Below are positions 37,200 through 48,140 of a DNA stretch of 64,000 nucleotides, in pieces. The notes beneath the pieces were generated by a model that saw only the letters and a program-made list of their open reading frames with translations, was not told the origin of the DNA and made no database searches. A program made the translations under genes and the position numbers. Source of the stretch: Diplonema japonicum (lineage: Eukaryota; Euglenozoa; Diplonemea; Diplonemida; Diplonemidae); the NCBI GenBank assembly GCA_964019335.1, contig OZ025651.1, positions 806,001 through 870,000 of the forward strand. Reading direction: 5' to 3'. The first letter of the stretch is position 1. Every line of letters starts with the position of its first letter.

Positions 37200-39017
37200 A
37201 TGTCTATGCGTACAGCAGGCCAGAGCATGCGTGCCCTCAAGAGCAGGAGGGGCCGTGCCTTCGGGACGGACGCCGAGGGCGTTGCGCTTGCGGACGAGTC
37301 GAAGCGTGTGCAGGAGTGGTTCGGGCAGGAGAGGTTCAAGAAGACGGTGAGGACGTGGTCTTCGGACGACGTTGCGAAGCTGAGGGGGTCGTTCCCCGAC
37401 ACGAAGCAGCGCTACCACCTTGCCGACGAGTCGGCGGCGAAGGCGTACAAGCTGTTCCAGAAGAACTGGGACACGAACAAGGCGTCGTGGACCTTCGGGT
37501 GCACGGACCCTGTGCAGGTGGTGCAGATGTGCAAGTACCTGGAGACGATCTACGTGTCTGGGTGGCAGTCGTCGTCGACGTGCTCGACCACGAACGAGCC
37601 CGGTCCGGACCTCGCGGACTACCCCATGGACACGGTGCCCACGAAGGTGGACCAGCTCTTCCGTGCGCAGATGTTCCACGACAGGAAGCAGACCCTGACC
37701 AGGTCGCAGATGACGCAGGAGGAGAGGGAGGCGACACCGCCGTGCGACTACTTCACCCCCATCATCGCGGACGGCGACACGGGGCACGGTGGGATCAGCG
37801 CCCTCATGAAGCTTGTGAAGCTGTTCGTGGAGGCGGGAGCCGCCGGTGTGCACATTGAGGACCAGAAGGCCGGTACGAAGAAGTGCGGGCACATGGGTGG
37901 GAAGGTGCTCGTCTCGACGCAGGAGCACGTGGAGAGGTTGAAGGCTGCTCGTCTGCAGTGCGACATCATGGGGACACGCACGCTGATCGTCGGGCGCACG
38001 GACGCCGAGTCCGCGCAGTACCTCGACAACAACATCGACCCCCGCGACCACCCCTTCATCATGGGGACCAGGAACAAGGACATCCCGAACCTCGTGGACG
38101 ACCTGAGGAGGATGGAGCAGGCGAAGCTGTCCCCGCAGGAGATGATGGAGCAGCAGACCAAGTGGGGAGAGAAGGCGAACGTGATGACCTTCGGTGAGGC
38201 GGTGACGGGGGAGATCCAGAACCTTTCGAAGACGGAAGCCTCGAAGAAGGACGCCCTCGACACCTGGAACAAGAACTACATGGAACTGTCGCACGTGGAG
38301 TCGCGTGAGCTTGCAAAGGACCTTGGTGTGGAGCTGTACTGGTCGTGGTACAAGCCCAGGACCAGGGAGGGGTACTACCGTGTGCTGAGCGGGATGGACT
38401 TCTGCATCCAGAGGGCGAAGGCCTTCGCCCCGCATGCCGACCTGCTGTGGATGGAGACGGACACCCCGAACGTGGAGCAGGCGAAGCAGTTCGCTGACGG
38501 GATCCACGCGAAGTACCCGAACCAGTTCCTTGCGTACAACCTGTCGCCGTCCTTCAACTGGGACGTGGCGGGGCTCAGCGACGAGGAGATGGGCAGCTTC
38601 ACCAGGGACATCGGTAAGCTCGGGTTCGTGTGGCAGTTCTGCACCCTTGCGGGTCTGCACAGCAACGCACTCATGGTGGACACCTTCACCAAGGACTACG
38701 CCCAGAGGGGTATGAGGGCCTACGTGGAGAAGATCCAGAGGAAGGAGAGGGAGTACGACGTCGAGACCCTCACCCACCAGAAGTGGAGCGGTGCCCTCGT
38801 CGTCGACTACCAGTCGGGGCTTGTCAACACCCTCTCCTCCACTGGCATCATGTCCAAGGGTGTCACTGAGGACCAGTTCAAGGCTACCAAGAAGGAGGCT
38901 CACGCCGAAGTCGGCTCCGAGGCCCCTGAGAGGCCCAAGAAGTTCAGGTCCAGCCTTGAGGAGCCCCGTACTCCCGACTTCGTTTACGATGACGCCGATG
39001 ACGCGAAGAAGAACTGA
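37200..39017 (+). CDS. Isocitrate lyase
   Basis: Splits isocitrate into glyoxylate and succinate, the first step of the glyoxylate cycle, which lets cells grow on acetate, ethanol or fatty acids. The catalytic signature KKCGH is at about 227-231 (nucleophilic Cys), preceded by the metal-binding stretch [11 protein letters not shown] and followed by GRTDAESA. At 605 residues it is of the long eukaryotic type rather than the ~430-residue bacterial one. I see no malate synthase part, so it is not the fused enzyme of Euglena, and no C-terminal SKL peroxisome signal (it ends DDAKKN). Codon use is far more biased than in neighbouring genes (nearly all codons end in C or G, AAG and GAG dominate), as for a highly expressed gene. 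Confidence 0.96.
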   Translation: MSMRTAGQSMRALKSRRGRAFGTDAEGVALADESKRVQEWFGQERFKKTVRTWSSDDVAKLRGSFPDTKQRYHLADESAAKAYKLFQKNWDTNKASWTFGCTDPVQVVQMCKYLETIYVSGWQSSSTCSTTNEPGPDLADYPMDTVPTKVDQLFRAQMFHDRKQTLTRSQMTQEEREATPPCDYFTPIIADGDTGHGGISALMKLVKLFVEAGAAGVHIEDQKAGTKKCGHMGGKVLVSTQEHVERLKAARLQCDIMGTRTLIVGRTDAESAQYLDNNIDPRDHPFIMGTRNKDIPNLVDDLRRMEQAKLSPQEMMEQQTKWGEKANVMTFGEAVTGEIQNLSKTEASKKDALDTWNKNYMELSHVESRELAKDLGVELYWSWYKPRTREGYYRVLSGMDFCIQRAKAFAPHADLLWMETDTPNVEQAKQFADGIHAKYPNQFLAYNLSPSFNWDVAGLSDEEMGSFTRDIGKLGFVWQFCTLAGLHSNALMVDTFTKDYAQRGMRAYVEKIQRKEREYDVETLTHQKWSGALVVDYQSGLVNTLSSTGIMSKGVTEDQFKATKKEAHAEVGSEAPERPKKFRSSLEEPRTPDFVYDDADDAKKN

Positions 39018-39436
39018 ATTTTTTTAAAACAAGATTTATGCGCTAAAACGTGGCAGGGTTGAGAGGGGCTGAGAAAAGAAAAAAAGGAAGAAAAAAAAAA
39101 ACAAATTCTTTTTACCCTCCTTTTTTTTTTTATTCTCCTTTTTTTTCTTCTTCTTCTTTTATGGACTCACTATTTATTTTTTTCGTATTTTCTTTTTTTT
39201 TTTTCCCTTGTTGCGTGTGCATATTTTCGATGTTGTCCAAAAAAGAAGGAACGGGGAAAAAAAAAGTAGAATGAAAAAAAAAAGATAGGATGGAGGAGGG
39301 AGGGTAAGAGTGAGGGGAGTTGCTCCCTGTTTCTTTTTTTTTTTTTAAAGTGATTTCTTTTCTTTGCCGATTTTCTCTGCCTTCCCTTTTTTTGTCTTTT
39401 TGAAAAAAATAAATAAAAACACAATTCTCACAAATG

Positions 39437-39468
<32 letters not shown>

Positions 39469-39704
39469 GCTTTTTTTTTTTCCGTAAAAACACCAAAAAA
39501 ATGCTTCTTTTTTTGTAACATAAACAAAAAAAAAATAATAATAATAAAAAAAAAAAAAAAACTATTCCTCCAAAGAAAAAAAAAATAGTATCCTGGGATA
39601 TTCGCATTTCTTGTCTTCCTCTCCACCCATCTTCCCATCTGTTTCTTTTTTTTTCCCCTCCCCCCCCAAAAAATACCTTTTGTTGCGTGTGCTACATGTC
39701 GTGA

Positions 39705-39736
<32 letters not shown>

Positions 39737-39863
39737 CCATACTATTTTATTCCTCCCTCGAGTTGTCTTTTTTTTCTTTTTTTTGTTTTTTTCCTTTTCC
39801 TTTTTTTTTTGTTAAATTTCCTCCTTTCCCACACAACACAAAAAAAAGGAGGGGGGTGGGAAA
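39018..39863. other. Homopolymer-rich intergenic spacer
   Basis: About 850 bases of A- and T-runs, including A-runs near 39437-39465 and a T-run of over 20 near 39709-39736. No gene or dispersed repeat is recognised on either strand. Confidence 0.55.
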
Positions 39864-42734
39864 ATGCAATTTTTAAAATACCGCAAGTCAAAGGTGCCGT
39901 TCTCCACCGACCCGTTATCCACGCGGTGCAAGGCTTATGAAGTAATCGAAGGTGCGGCCGAGACCGATCTGATCCGGTTGAAGAAAAACATCGGTCGAAA
40001 AACAATCCTGACCGACGACGAGATTCAAAAAAACGTGGCGCGGGACCTGTCTGCAAGCACCGATCTCGACACCCCCCTCCACGTCCTCAGCAAAACGGCT
40101 ACGGGCTTCCACGGAACACCCTTCCACCCCTTGGACAAAAACGTACCATTACGGGAGGTTTTAATATACTGGGCCCGAACCTTGCGAAGCACGGAAGCTT
40201 CGTTCACATCCGTGGCCGTCTGGGCGGACTGCATGCTCACACAGGTTAAGCGAGCTGTTTCCAACATCAGCCAGCCGAACATTCTTCTTTCTGGTTGCGC
40301 ATACATCTGCCTGACAAAGGTCATCCAGGCATCGTTAAAAATCGCTGTGAATAAAATTGCGATCCAGCCGTTTCTCGATGAGGTGTTTGGTTCAATATTC
40401 AAAGCGACTTCCAAGACATGCCTTGCTGGGGATTTTTCGCCATATTCGGAGATCCTACAGGGGCGGTATGAAGGTTTGTTCACGGGTTTCGAGCTTTACT
40501 CAGACCTTGCGTCCGTTGCGGTTGCTAAGATTGAGGAGCGGAAAAAAGAAACGGACAGCATTGCCGAAATCTCACGCGCACAGTCCTCCGGCAAGCAAGC
40601 TATTTTAGAATCGCGTGTAAGATCATGGCAAACCGCGTACCTCCGAACAGTTCTGCGTAGTTGGCGGCACACTGCACAGCGTGGCGCCGCCACTACGAAG
40701 GCCATCGAGAAGGTCACGGAAAAAACCCGAATTCAACACAAGTCCATGCTGCAAAGAATATGCTTCACGACCTGGCGAAGCGACACCCGGAACAAAATTC
40801 ACGAAAAACACACGCGCGAGCACCACCAAGCCACGAGAGACTGGAGGGAAACTAAGTCGAAGCTGCTCGTCGACGTGTCGTCTCTAAGCAGCGAACTTCA
40901 CCTGTTGAAACGCGATCTTCAAACAAAAATCGACGACCTCACGCAAAAATGCAGAAAAACACAGGAAGACGCCGCCGCAAAAATCGCCTCGATAACCGCT
41001 CGGCTCGACAAAAAAGACCAGCAAATCACCGATCTCGAACAAGAACTAACCGCCCGAGACGAGGAAATCATGGAATGGACGAAGCTGGCGAATTTTATGC
41101 TCGACAAATCGGGTGTTCAAAACACACACCACCCGTTCTTCGCGCTTCTCACCGACCGGTCTAAACGAGAACGGGAAAAAGCCGTCTTACAAGACAGGCT
41201 GAAGAAGCTAACAGACAAAACAGAGATACGAAAAACCGAGTATCAGCTGGAGATGCTTGACAATGGTACAGAGTACGAACTTCTTTACGACACCACTACG
41301 ATGCAGGATTTGCTGTCGACACCGAACTCGTTTGAAAAGATTTTGTTACGGTTTTGCGATTATGTTCTGGCGTGCAAAGGCGTCTCCCGTGCGACCCCCG
41401 TCGAGAACTTCACCACGGACTTCCAGGATTCAGAAATCGTCATCGTGCTGTTATCAACAGTATTCCCTGAAAAATGCGACCTACAAGCTCTTTTAAACCC
41501 ATCCCACGAGGCTCGCGCGCATGCTGTCATGAAATCCTTAAGCATCCTCGGAATGGACGGGTTCCTTTGTATAGACGATCTCATCATGGGCAGGGCGTAT
41601 CGCACTATGACGTTTATATCGTTGATATTCAAGAGGTACTGTAACTTAACATCGGTGGGGGAGATCGCTGAACGGCACCTGTCGCCGAGTACAGTGGAGC
41701 TCTCGGATTTCTCGGGGTATTCACCAGCGTGCTTGGAGACAAACAGGCAAAGGCTCTTCGAGAAAGCCGCAATGCTGGCGGGATCTAAAAAAGCCTGGCA
41801 ATACATGGGCGAAGTCACCGGACGCGACTTGGTGAAACGGTTGCAAGCCAAACTTACAAAAGAAGGCGATATTCTCGACATCAAAGCAAAACGGCAAATG
41901 GTCACCTACACAAGCCTGGACGAGGACCGCACACTTGACGTAGTCATACATGCGCTCAATTCAGCTGATGAATTAGATCTCTGCGAAGATGTCCTCACTA
42001 GCCAGTACGAGGTGATTCGATCGGTTTATCTGTACTACGTGCGGATCGATTTCGGGCAGAAGATGTCGCAGATGGGGTTCCTCTCGTTTTGCGAAGACTG
42101 CAAGCTTTTAAACACCTTCGGGAAAAAACAGCTTTTACAATGCCTCCAAACCGCCGGAAAAGGTACAGATGGACACTTTATATCCCCGTCTGTTTTCATA
42201 GAAACTCTCGTCAGAATCGCGTTTCTACGAAGCAGAAAAGCTGGAACGTGCTTGTCACGATGCTTGCAGAAGATATTGGAGGACACAGTAGCGCCGCATG
42301 CCATGCGCAGCAGTGTGGACGAGCTGCGAAGGTCCTTTCGTCATCAATCCGTACAAGCAACTTTTAAACGTTTCCATAGACAGCTTTACCGGGCTTTCCG
42401 CCTTTATTTGACGGGGCACAGAACTGATGAGGGGACGCTTGTTGTTCTTCATGAATCTTATCTTCGGTTCATCAAAGAGTGTAATTTGTTCGACGGTCGG
42501 TTTTCGTACCCAGATGCGCACCTCGTGTTTATCTCTGCTACGTGTGATGAGACGAAGACGACCTCGGTGGCGGGGCTCTGTTTCTCGGAGTGGCTTGAGG
42601 CGATCGCGTGCATCGCGCTGTACAAGCAACCGACACCTCTGGTCCCCACCAGCCAGAGGATCGACATCTTCATCCGCACCACGCTTCTCCCGAGGCTCAA
42701 GGAGAAGTTCAGACAGAACGGTTTGTTCACTTGA
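39864..42734 (+). CDS. CH-domain coiled-coil protein, probable cytoskeletal, 956 aa
   Basis: Residues ~1-235 are mostly helical. At ~250-320 two W-containing helices (RTVLRSWRHTA and RICFTTWRSDT) resemble Sfi1-type centrin-binding repeats. Coiled coil follows at ~325-470. Around 490-600 a calponin-homology-like domain is visible: an early LLRFCDYVL helix, VENFTTDFQDSEIVIVLLSTVFP, then RAHAVMKSLSILG and a LIMGRAYRTMTFISLIF helix, in the order of the type found in actin- or microtubule-binding proteins. The C-terminal 300 residues are helical with EF-hand-like spacing (about 740-810, 850-920), but no intact calcium loop. A flagellar or basal-body role is a reasonable inference. Confidence 0.7.
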   Translation: MQFLKYRKSKVPFSTDPLSTRCKAYEVIEGAAETDLIRLKKNIGRKTILTDDEIQKNVARDLSASTDLDTPLHVLSKTATGFHGTPFHPLDKNVPLREVLIYWARTLRSTEASFTSVAVWADCMLTQVKRAVSNISQPNILLSGCAYICLTKVIQASLKIAVNKIAIQPFLDEVFGSIFKATSKTCLAGDFSPYSEILQGRYEGLFTGFELYSDLASVAVAKIEERKKETDSIAEISRAQSSGKQAILESRVRSWQTAYLRTVLRSWRHTAQRGAATTKAIEKVTEKTRIQHKSMLQRICFTTWRSDTRNKIHEKHTREHHQATRDWRETKSKLLVDVSSLSSELHLLKRDLQTKIDDLTQKCRKTQEDAAAKIASITARLDKKDQQITDLEQELTARDEEIMEWTKLANFMLDKSGVQNTHHPFFALLTDRSKREREKAVLQDRLKKLTDKTEIRKTEYQLEMLDNGTEYELLYDTTTMQDLLSTPNSFEKILLRFCDYVLACKGVSRATPVENFTTDFQDSEIVIVLLSTVFPEKCDLQALLNPSHEARAHAVMKSLSILGMDGFLCIDDLIMGRAYRTMTFISLIFKRYCNLTSVGEIAERHLSPSTVELSDFSGYSPACLETNRQRLFEKAAMLAGSKKAWQYMGEVTGRDLVKRLQAKLTKEGDILDIKAKRQMVTYTSLDEDRTLDVVIHALNSADELDLCEDVLTSQYEVIRSVYLYYVRIDFGQKMSQMGFLSFCEDCKLLNTFGKKQLLQCLQTAGKGTDGHFISPSVFIETLVRIAFLRSRKAGTCLSRCLQKILEDTVAPHAMRSSVDELRRSFRHQSVQATFKRFHRQLYRAFRLYLTGHRTDEGTLVVLHESYLRFIKECNLFDGRFSYPDAHLVFISATCDETKTTSVAGLCFSEWLEAIACIALYKQPTPLVPTSQRIDIFIRTTLLPRLKEKFRQNGLFT

Positions 42735-42933
42735 AAGAAAAAAAAAGAAAATAATAACGGGCATTTTTACATTTGCCCCCCCCCCCCCCCCAGTTAAAGT
42801 GATTTCCAAAAGTCCTTTTTTTTTTGCTGCTCTCTGTTTTGCATTTTTTTTGTGTTGAAGTTTCGTCGACAGGTTTTTTTTTCTTTTCATTTACACGGGG
42901 ATTTAAAAAAAAAAAACTATAAAAAAAAAAGAA

Positions 42934-44256
42934 ATGACCGACATCTTCACGCTCTGCGAGGAAGGCAAGGTTGAGGAGGTTGAGGACCTTGTGAAGGGGC
43001 ACCCCATCTGTATCAATGACTACAACAAGCACGGTGTGACCCCGCTCGGGTTGGCGGTTCAGAAGAAACACGTGAACCTTGTGAAGAGGCTTCTGGCTTG
43101 GGAGGCGGACCCCAACGCAAGGGCGACAGAGGAGGCAGGGACGTACAAAGGGTACACCCCAATGCACTTCGCATCGAAGAACGACGACGTGTGCTGCCTG
43201 CAACTCCTCTTCGAAAGAGGTGCCAGCCCGAAGCTACAAGGCAAGGACGGCTGGTCACCACTTCACACTGCCGCCTTCGCCGGCGCATTGGAATCCATCA
43301 AATGGCTGATCTCCAAAAAAGTCGATCTCAATGTTGCAAACGAACACAAGATCACACCTCTGATCCAAGTCGTGTCGCAAGGCAAGCTGGAAGCCTCAAG
43401 GCTCCTCATCAACGCAGGAGCGAAGACCACACTGAAGGACATCACGGGGGACACCATTTTCCACCATGCGATGCACTTCTCTATGTACAAGCTTTTTGAA
43501 GGCAGCTACACGCTCCCTGACATACAAATTGATGCAGCAGTCTTCCTTGCTCTTCATGGGGTGGACCCGGAATTGTTGAATCGAGACGGGCAGAAGGCGA
43601 CACACTACGTCGAAAAGGAGTTCGGTTCTAACAATTTCGTGATGGCTCTGAAGCTTATCCACATGAATCACGCCTCGCTGCTGAAGGGGGAGGGGGATAT
43701 CACCGAGAGGTGGAACTACCTTACTCTCTGCGCCATTAAGAACAGGCAGGTGTTCGAGAATCTTGGTGTCCCTGCACAGCAGGCGAAGGACCTCATCGAT
43801 TTGCTCTTCGCGTTCGAAAATGAAAGGAAAACGAAGAAGGACCCGAGCAAGAACAAAAGGGTCCCGAAGAAACGGGTGACACCCCTACCAGATAAAAAGG
43901 CTGCCCCTTCCGCTGCGACACCTCCACCTCCAACACGTGAGGAGGAGACGGACAATGCTGTGACCCCCGAGACGCCAAGCATCCCCAGCCCTGTTGTGAC
44001 ACCTGTGGAAAAAAATGTTACACCGGTGCTGCCCGTTCCCCAGTTGCCTGTTGTTACGCAGCAGGTGGTGCCCACAACTATTGAGCACAGGGTTGAAACT
44101 AAGGTGGAGAAAATCGTTGAGGTGAAGTGGCAGCACCCTTCTGTGTTGCCGCCGCCAGTTATCGATCTGCGCTGGGCCTACCACAACAGGGTGGCGATTC
44201 TGTGCTGTATAATCAGTTTTCTGCTGGGTTCCGCTCTCACACCCGTGAGGTGTTGA
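42934..44256 (+). CDS. Tail-anchored ankyrin repeat protein, 440 aa
   Basis: Residues 1-180 hold about five ankyrin repeats with the standard TPLGLAVQKKHVNLVKRLL and SPLHTAAFAGALESIKWLI pattern. Residues ~200-290 are helical, ~295-385 are Lys/Pro/Thr-rich and disordered. A single hydrophobic segment at the C-terminus (VAILCCIISFLLGSAL) ends in TPVRC, typical of a tail-anchored protein with the array in the cytosol. It does not carry the ubiquitin-like head found in the two larger ankyrin proteins. The ATG follows an A10/TATA/A10 leader. Confidence 0.8.
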   Translation: MTDIFTLCEEGKVEEVEDLVKGHPICINDYNKHGVTPLGLAVQKKHVNLVKRLLAWEADPNARATEEAGTYKGYTPMHFASKNDDVCCLQLLFERGASPKLQGKDGWSPLHTAAFAGALESIKWLISKKVDLNVANEHKITPLIQVVSQGKLEASRLLINAGAKTTLKDITGDTIFHHAMHFSMYKLFEGSYTLPDIQIDAAVFLALHGVDPELLNRDGQKATHYVEKEFGSNNFVMALKLIHMNHASLLKGEGDITERWNYLTLCAIKNRQVFENLGVPAQQAKDLIDLLFAFENERKTKKDPSKNKRVPKKRVTPLPDKKAAPSAATPPPPTREEETDNAVTPETPSIPSPVVTPVEKNVTPVLPVPQLPVVTQQVVPTTIEHRVETKVEKIVEVKWQHPSVLPPPVIDLRWAYHNRVAILCCIISFLLGSALTPVRC

Positions 44257-44673
44257 AATAATTAATTTTCATCCCCCCCATTCCCCCCTCCTCTCTTTAA
44301 AAATATTAGTTTTTCATAATTTTCTTCTTTTTTTTTTTTGGAATCTTTATTATTACTATTATTTTAGACCCTCCTCTCCTTCCCCATAATAACCCCCCCC
44401 CCAGAAAAAGAACATCGCGGTCGCCGTTTAATGGCACATGATTTCATAATTTTTCTTTTTTGGAAGTAATTTTTTTGTTTTTTTTTTGTCCCCCCTTTTT
44501 TTTGTTCTTTTTCATTTTTTATTATTCTTTCCACAACAACAAACCCCTCCCCCCCCCATACACAAAGGTGGAGGTGGTGGTAGCATACACTTATAAACCT
44601 GCCGCCCAAACTCCGGGAGGAACAAAAGAGAAAAAAATTTAAAAAGAAAAGAAGAGAAAAAAAGGAAAAAGAA
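44257..44673. other. Intergenic spacer
   Basis: Some 417 bases of T-, C- and A-runs. No gene or dispersed repeat recognised. The last 40 bases are an A/G-rich leader for the next gene. Confidence 0.5.
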
Positions 44674-46092
44674 ATGAGTGATGAGATGAGAAGGCGCGAT
44701 GAGAGAATAAGAGAGTTAGAAAGAGAAGTGGAGGAAGGCCTGATAGAAATCCACGATCTGAAAGAAGGGCAGGCAGGAGGGAGCGAGGGGAGGAGGATAA
44801 GGGACGAGAAAGTGGAGGAAAGCATCGGCGATCTCATCAAGGAGCTAGAGGAGGCCACGAAGAGAGAAAATCTCTTGAAGAGCAAAATCGCTTCGCTGGA
44901 AGCACAAGTGACGGGTGCGACAGCCGTAAAACTCAGTTTGCAGGAAGAAATCACACAGATCAAAAACTCCCACGTTGACCCTATGGTTACTCAATCACCC
45001 CCTACAACACCTGCCACACCCACTATCCCGGTGTCCACAGACCTGGTAACTTCCTTGCGATCACAACTTCGCTCTCGGGACGAGACGATCGCAACATTGA
45101 ACAGGAAACACACCCGTGAGAAGAGCGCGCTTCAAGCCCGTGTTCTCACCCTCGAACGAAGCCTCGGAGAAAGCAAAAAAGCCGGCCCAAGCATTAGCTC
45201 GAGATACACAACAGTGGCATCGGGTCAGAGTCCGGGGAAATCGAAACGAAGGGGCGCATCTTCCGGTAATTTCTTTTTTTTGGGGAAAGAAAAAAAAAAA
45301 AAAAAAAGACCCGTCCCGAAACGAGGTGTCATCACGGGGCAGAGCCCCCTCATCTGTCCGTTCCTCGAGCCACGTTGATTCCGATCTGTTAGACAGGATA
45401 AGGACTCATGTTGATAAAACAACAAGCAGGGTAATTTTTTTTTTTTTAAAAACTTTTTTTTACTCAAAAAAAAAAGGTGAGTATAATCCTAAAACAAATC
45501 GCGGAGGCGGAGGCGAAGCGGGGGAAGAAAAAGGGTGACGAAGGTGTCTCTATGGCCGCCTTTAAGAAGTCGCTGATCGCGTCTCAGCACGATCTTTCTG
45601 TGAGCAAGCAGATGCTCAACGAAGCGGAGGGGGTCACGAGCGGGGCGGTCCACAAGACGCGCAGTTCGCCGTTGAAAATAGGCGACAGGCGAAACCCCTC
45701 CCCTGCTCACCGGGGGAAGAGCCATAAGGCACCTATCCCACCCATTTCTCTCACTGAGCTCCGGATGAGGTATTTAGCAAGGAAAAAAAAAAAAAAATAA
45801 ATAAATAAATAAAATAAAAACCAGGTCTCCTCGCTTGCAGCTCTCACCTAAGCAACTTGTCAATCAACCTCTTACTGCGCGAGTTCCGTCTGCCCACTCC
45901 TATCACTCACACCGAAGTGATGGGTCCAGCAAAACAGCAAAATCACGAGGCTACGATTTCACTGGCCCACGAAGAACAGGGGTATGTAGGGGGTTAGAAA
46001 AAAATTCAAAAAAAAAAAAAAAAAAAAAAAAAACACAGAGTAGTGCTGTACTGTCTCCAAGACCAAAGGTATCATCTTACCGGGTTGGGTAA
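44674..46092 (+). CDS. Five-exon coiled-coil protein, 405 aa
   Basis: Exons 44674-45265, 45309-45430, 45477-45769, 45825-45981 and 46039-46092. Every junction is GT-AG and restores the frame; unspliced frames run into homopolymer and stop. The joined coding length is 1218 bases. The N-terminal ~100 residues are a coiled coil (REL-ERE-EE pattern, IRELEREVEEGL), a second short coiled coil lies at ~135-170, and the rest is basic and Ser/Pro-rich, with AAFKKSLIASQHDLSVSKQM as another helix. Exon 5 is short and ends SSYRVG before TAA at 46090-46092. No family recognised. A further donor-like GTAAAA overlaps that stop, but continuing would encode only phenylalanine-rich sequence. Confidence 0.7.
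45266..45308 (+). other. Predicted intron 1, 43 nt
   Basis: Begins GTAATTTCTT and ends AAAAG. A T-run in the first half and an A-run in the second can pair with each other. Removal joins SS to DPSRNEVS through a split Asp codon. Confidence 0.75.
45431..45476 (+). other. Predicted intron 2, 46 nt
   Basis: Begins GTAATTTTTT and ends AAAAAG. Two T-runs and A-runs could again fold together. Removal joins TTSR to VSIILKQIAEAE. Confidence 0.75.
45770..45824 (+). other. Predicted intron 3, 55 nt
   Basis: Begins GTATTTAGCAAGG and ends ACCAG. The middle is A15 followed by AAAT repeats, with no pyrimidine tract. Removal joins LRM to RSPRLQLSPK through a split Arg codon. Confidence 0.72.
45982..46038 (+). 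other. Predicted intron 4, 57 nt
   Basis: Begins GTATGTAGGG and ends CACAG, with a long A-run. It is a multiple of three without a stop, so unspliced it reads as a poly-lysine insert. Use of the AG two bases further on would break the frame. Confidence 0.65.
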
Positions 46093-47414
46093 AAAAAAAA
46101 GGAAAAAAAAAAAAGAAATCTTGCTTTTTTTTCTTTGCTTCAGAACTTTTTCTTTTTTTTTTCTTTCTTTCTTTTATGCCCCCCCTACTTTTTTTCAAAA
46201 ATAAAATAAAATAAAATAAAAAAATAGAGGGGTAGCTCTAAGCACAGTGACAGGAACTCGTGAGGCAGGAGGGAAACAAAGGAAGAAGAAAAGGGGAGGG
46301 GGTGGGGGGGAGGGGAGATATTTAAAAAAGATTTTTTTGAATGGAGGGGTTATGGCACAAGGTAATCCTCCCCCCCCCTTTTTTTTGGTGTTCTCGTTTT
46401 ATTTTTTCGGTTCGCTCCCTTTGCTTTCTTGTTACTTTTTACTGTTTTGTTTCAAAAGGAAAAAAAAAAGGAAATATTTGCCTCCGAAGTGTCAGCTTCC
46501 CCCTTTTTTTTTATACAATTTATATAAAAGCCGCTTTCTCACCCCCATCCCTCGTGCCTCGCTTTGTTCGCTTTTAAAAAAAAAAATTTTTTTTTTTAAA
46601 AAAACACTAAAAAAAATAAAAAGGCTAGTTCTGTCGCGAAACCAATCTGAGTTAAATAGGGGGAAGTGCTGATTGTGTGAGAGAGGGAAAAAAAAAAAAA
46701 GGCAAAAAAAAAAGAGTTTTTTTTTATATTTGTATCTTCATTTGTGTTTCCCCCCTCCCCACTTTCTTTTTTTTTTTGTATTCAAATGAATTCCCCCCTT
46801 CCCTTACCCTGTGCCCATATTTACTTTATTCTTTACCTCCATCCTCATCCAAAAGAAAAAGAACAAAATAAAAGAAAAAAGTGGTGTACACAGGGAAGGG
46901 GGGAGAGATGGAGAGGTCAAGTTGACCTATTCCCCCTTCTTTTATTTATTTTTTTTTGTGAATAGCTCTCCAAAACTAAAAAAGAAAAATGAGTTTATTA
47001 TTTTTGTTCCCCCCCCCTAAGTGAGCTGACGTTGCTTTTTTTTAAAGTATTTTCTTTTTTTCCTTCTCTTCTTTTTTTCTTAGAGTATAATATGAACAAA
47101 AGAAGAGGAGATGGGGGAATGGAAAAAGAAGTATTGGGTGTGTTTGCTTTTTTTTTTTTTATATTTTACTTTTTGTAGTAAGTTTTTTTTTTTTTTTAAA
47201 AAGAGAAGAAAAAAAAGGGGAAAAAAAAATTAACAAAAAGAAAAGAGAAGAAAAAAAAAATGTCTTTCCAACTATCACTTTCCCACCCCACCTCCCTCTT
47301 CCCCTCCCGTCCCTCCGCATTCCCGTATCTTACCTTAACTGCTACATTTTTCTCGCAAAGAAAAAAAATCCCCACCAGGTGATAAATTTGTGTTCTTTTT
47401 TAAAAAAAAAAAAA
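46093..47414. other. 1.3-kb homopolymer-rich intergenic spacer
   Basis: A- and T-runs dominate, with purine-rich (46250-46330) and pyrimidine-rich blocks. No gene is seen on either strand. CACCAG ending at 47378 may be the acceptor for the next gene. Confidence 0.55.
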
Positions 47415-48103
47415 ATGTTTCGCAACAGGTTGGCATCCCAGGCGCGCAAACTGCACCATGTTGTGTTTGTGGAGGACCACACGATAATGACAAGAAATGC
47501 GAATAGAATGGTGGCGTTGGAGGAGACGATGAGGAAGCTGGAGGACCGCTTGAAGCAGGACACCTGCAACGTGGTGATGCTCAACTCAGGCTACTTCAGA
47601 GAAAACAAAATCTACAAGTTCGGAAAAGGAGAATTCGACGCCGAAAGAGTGTGCGATCTGGACGGGAACAAAGGGGCATCTGGTGTCTGGGGCAACATTG
47701 GCAGACATCTACGCAAATATGAAGATGGCGAGTGCTACGTTCTGATGGTCACGAACGGAGCGGACGAGTGCTCAAGGCACAGTGGGGTTCATGGTATGCA
47801 GAAAATGCTAGCAGAAGTCAGCATGCGAAAGCCAACATTAAAGTTCCTGGCCTCTTGTGTCGGTTTAGATGTGATTCGTTCAAAGGAAAGGGCTTCCATT
47901 ACCGAAGGGTGTGCGTGGTCCGGTGCCCCAAACTTGTTTCTTAACTGTGACGGCAAGGATGCTGACGGAACAGACCTCTCGTCTGATGAGGCCATGCGGT
48001 TCTTTTCCATGATGGCTGCACCTAGCAGTTCGAGCATCTCTTCGGTGAAGAAGAGTGCGAAGCCGCAGGATTTTTTGAACGACCGTGTTCATGCCGCACC
48101 ATC

Positions 48104-48110
<7 letters not shown>
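47415..48110 (+). CDS. vWA-like protein, 231 aa
   Basis: Secondary-structure order suits a von Willebrand factor A (Rossmann-like) fold: a first strand HHVVFVEDHTIMT in the MIDAS position, a helix ALEETMRKLEDRL, a strand CNVVMLNSGYF, the strand and turn CYVLMVTNGADECS (matching the TDG region), and a strand LKFLASCVGL. The classical DxSxS is not intact (EDHTIMT), so metal binding is uncertain. The C-terminus is Ser-rich. Role unknown. The ATG at 47415 follows A14; an upstream in-frame ATG at 47379 would add 12 residues of homopolymer-coded sequence. Confidence 0.6.

Positions 48111-48140
<30 letters not shown>

Noticed and set aside
37152-38903. A 583-codon open frame on the - strand
   Set aside because: It is the complement of isocitrate lyase, whose biased codons leave the opposite strand free of stops. 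The product is rich in His, Leu, Arg and Val with no domain.
39437-39465. Poly(A) runs as processed-pseudogene tails
   Set aside because: A-runs occur throughout the spacers and before most ATGs without any nearby gene copy, so they carry no such information here.
46089-46143. A sixth exon for the five-exon gene behind a GTAAAA...TTCAG intron
   Set aside because: The continuation would encode only phenylalanine- and leucine-rich sequence from T-runs before a stop. The TAA at 46090 is simpler.
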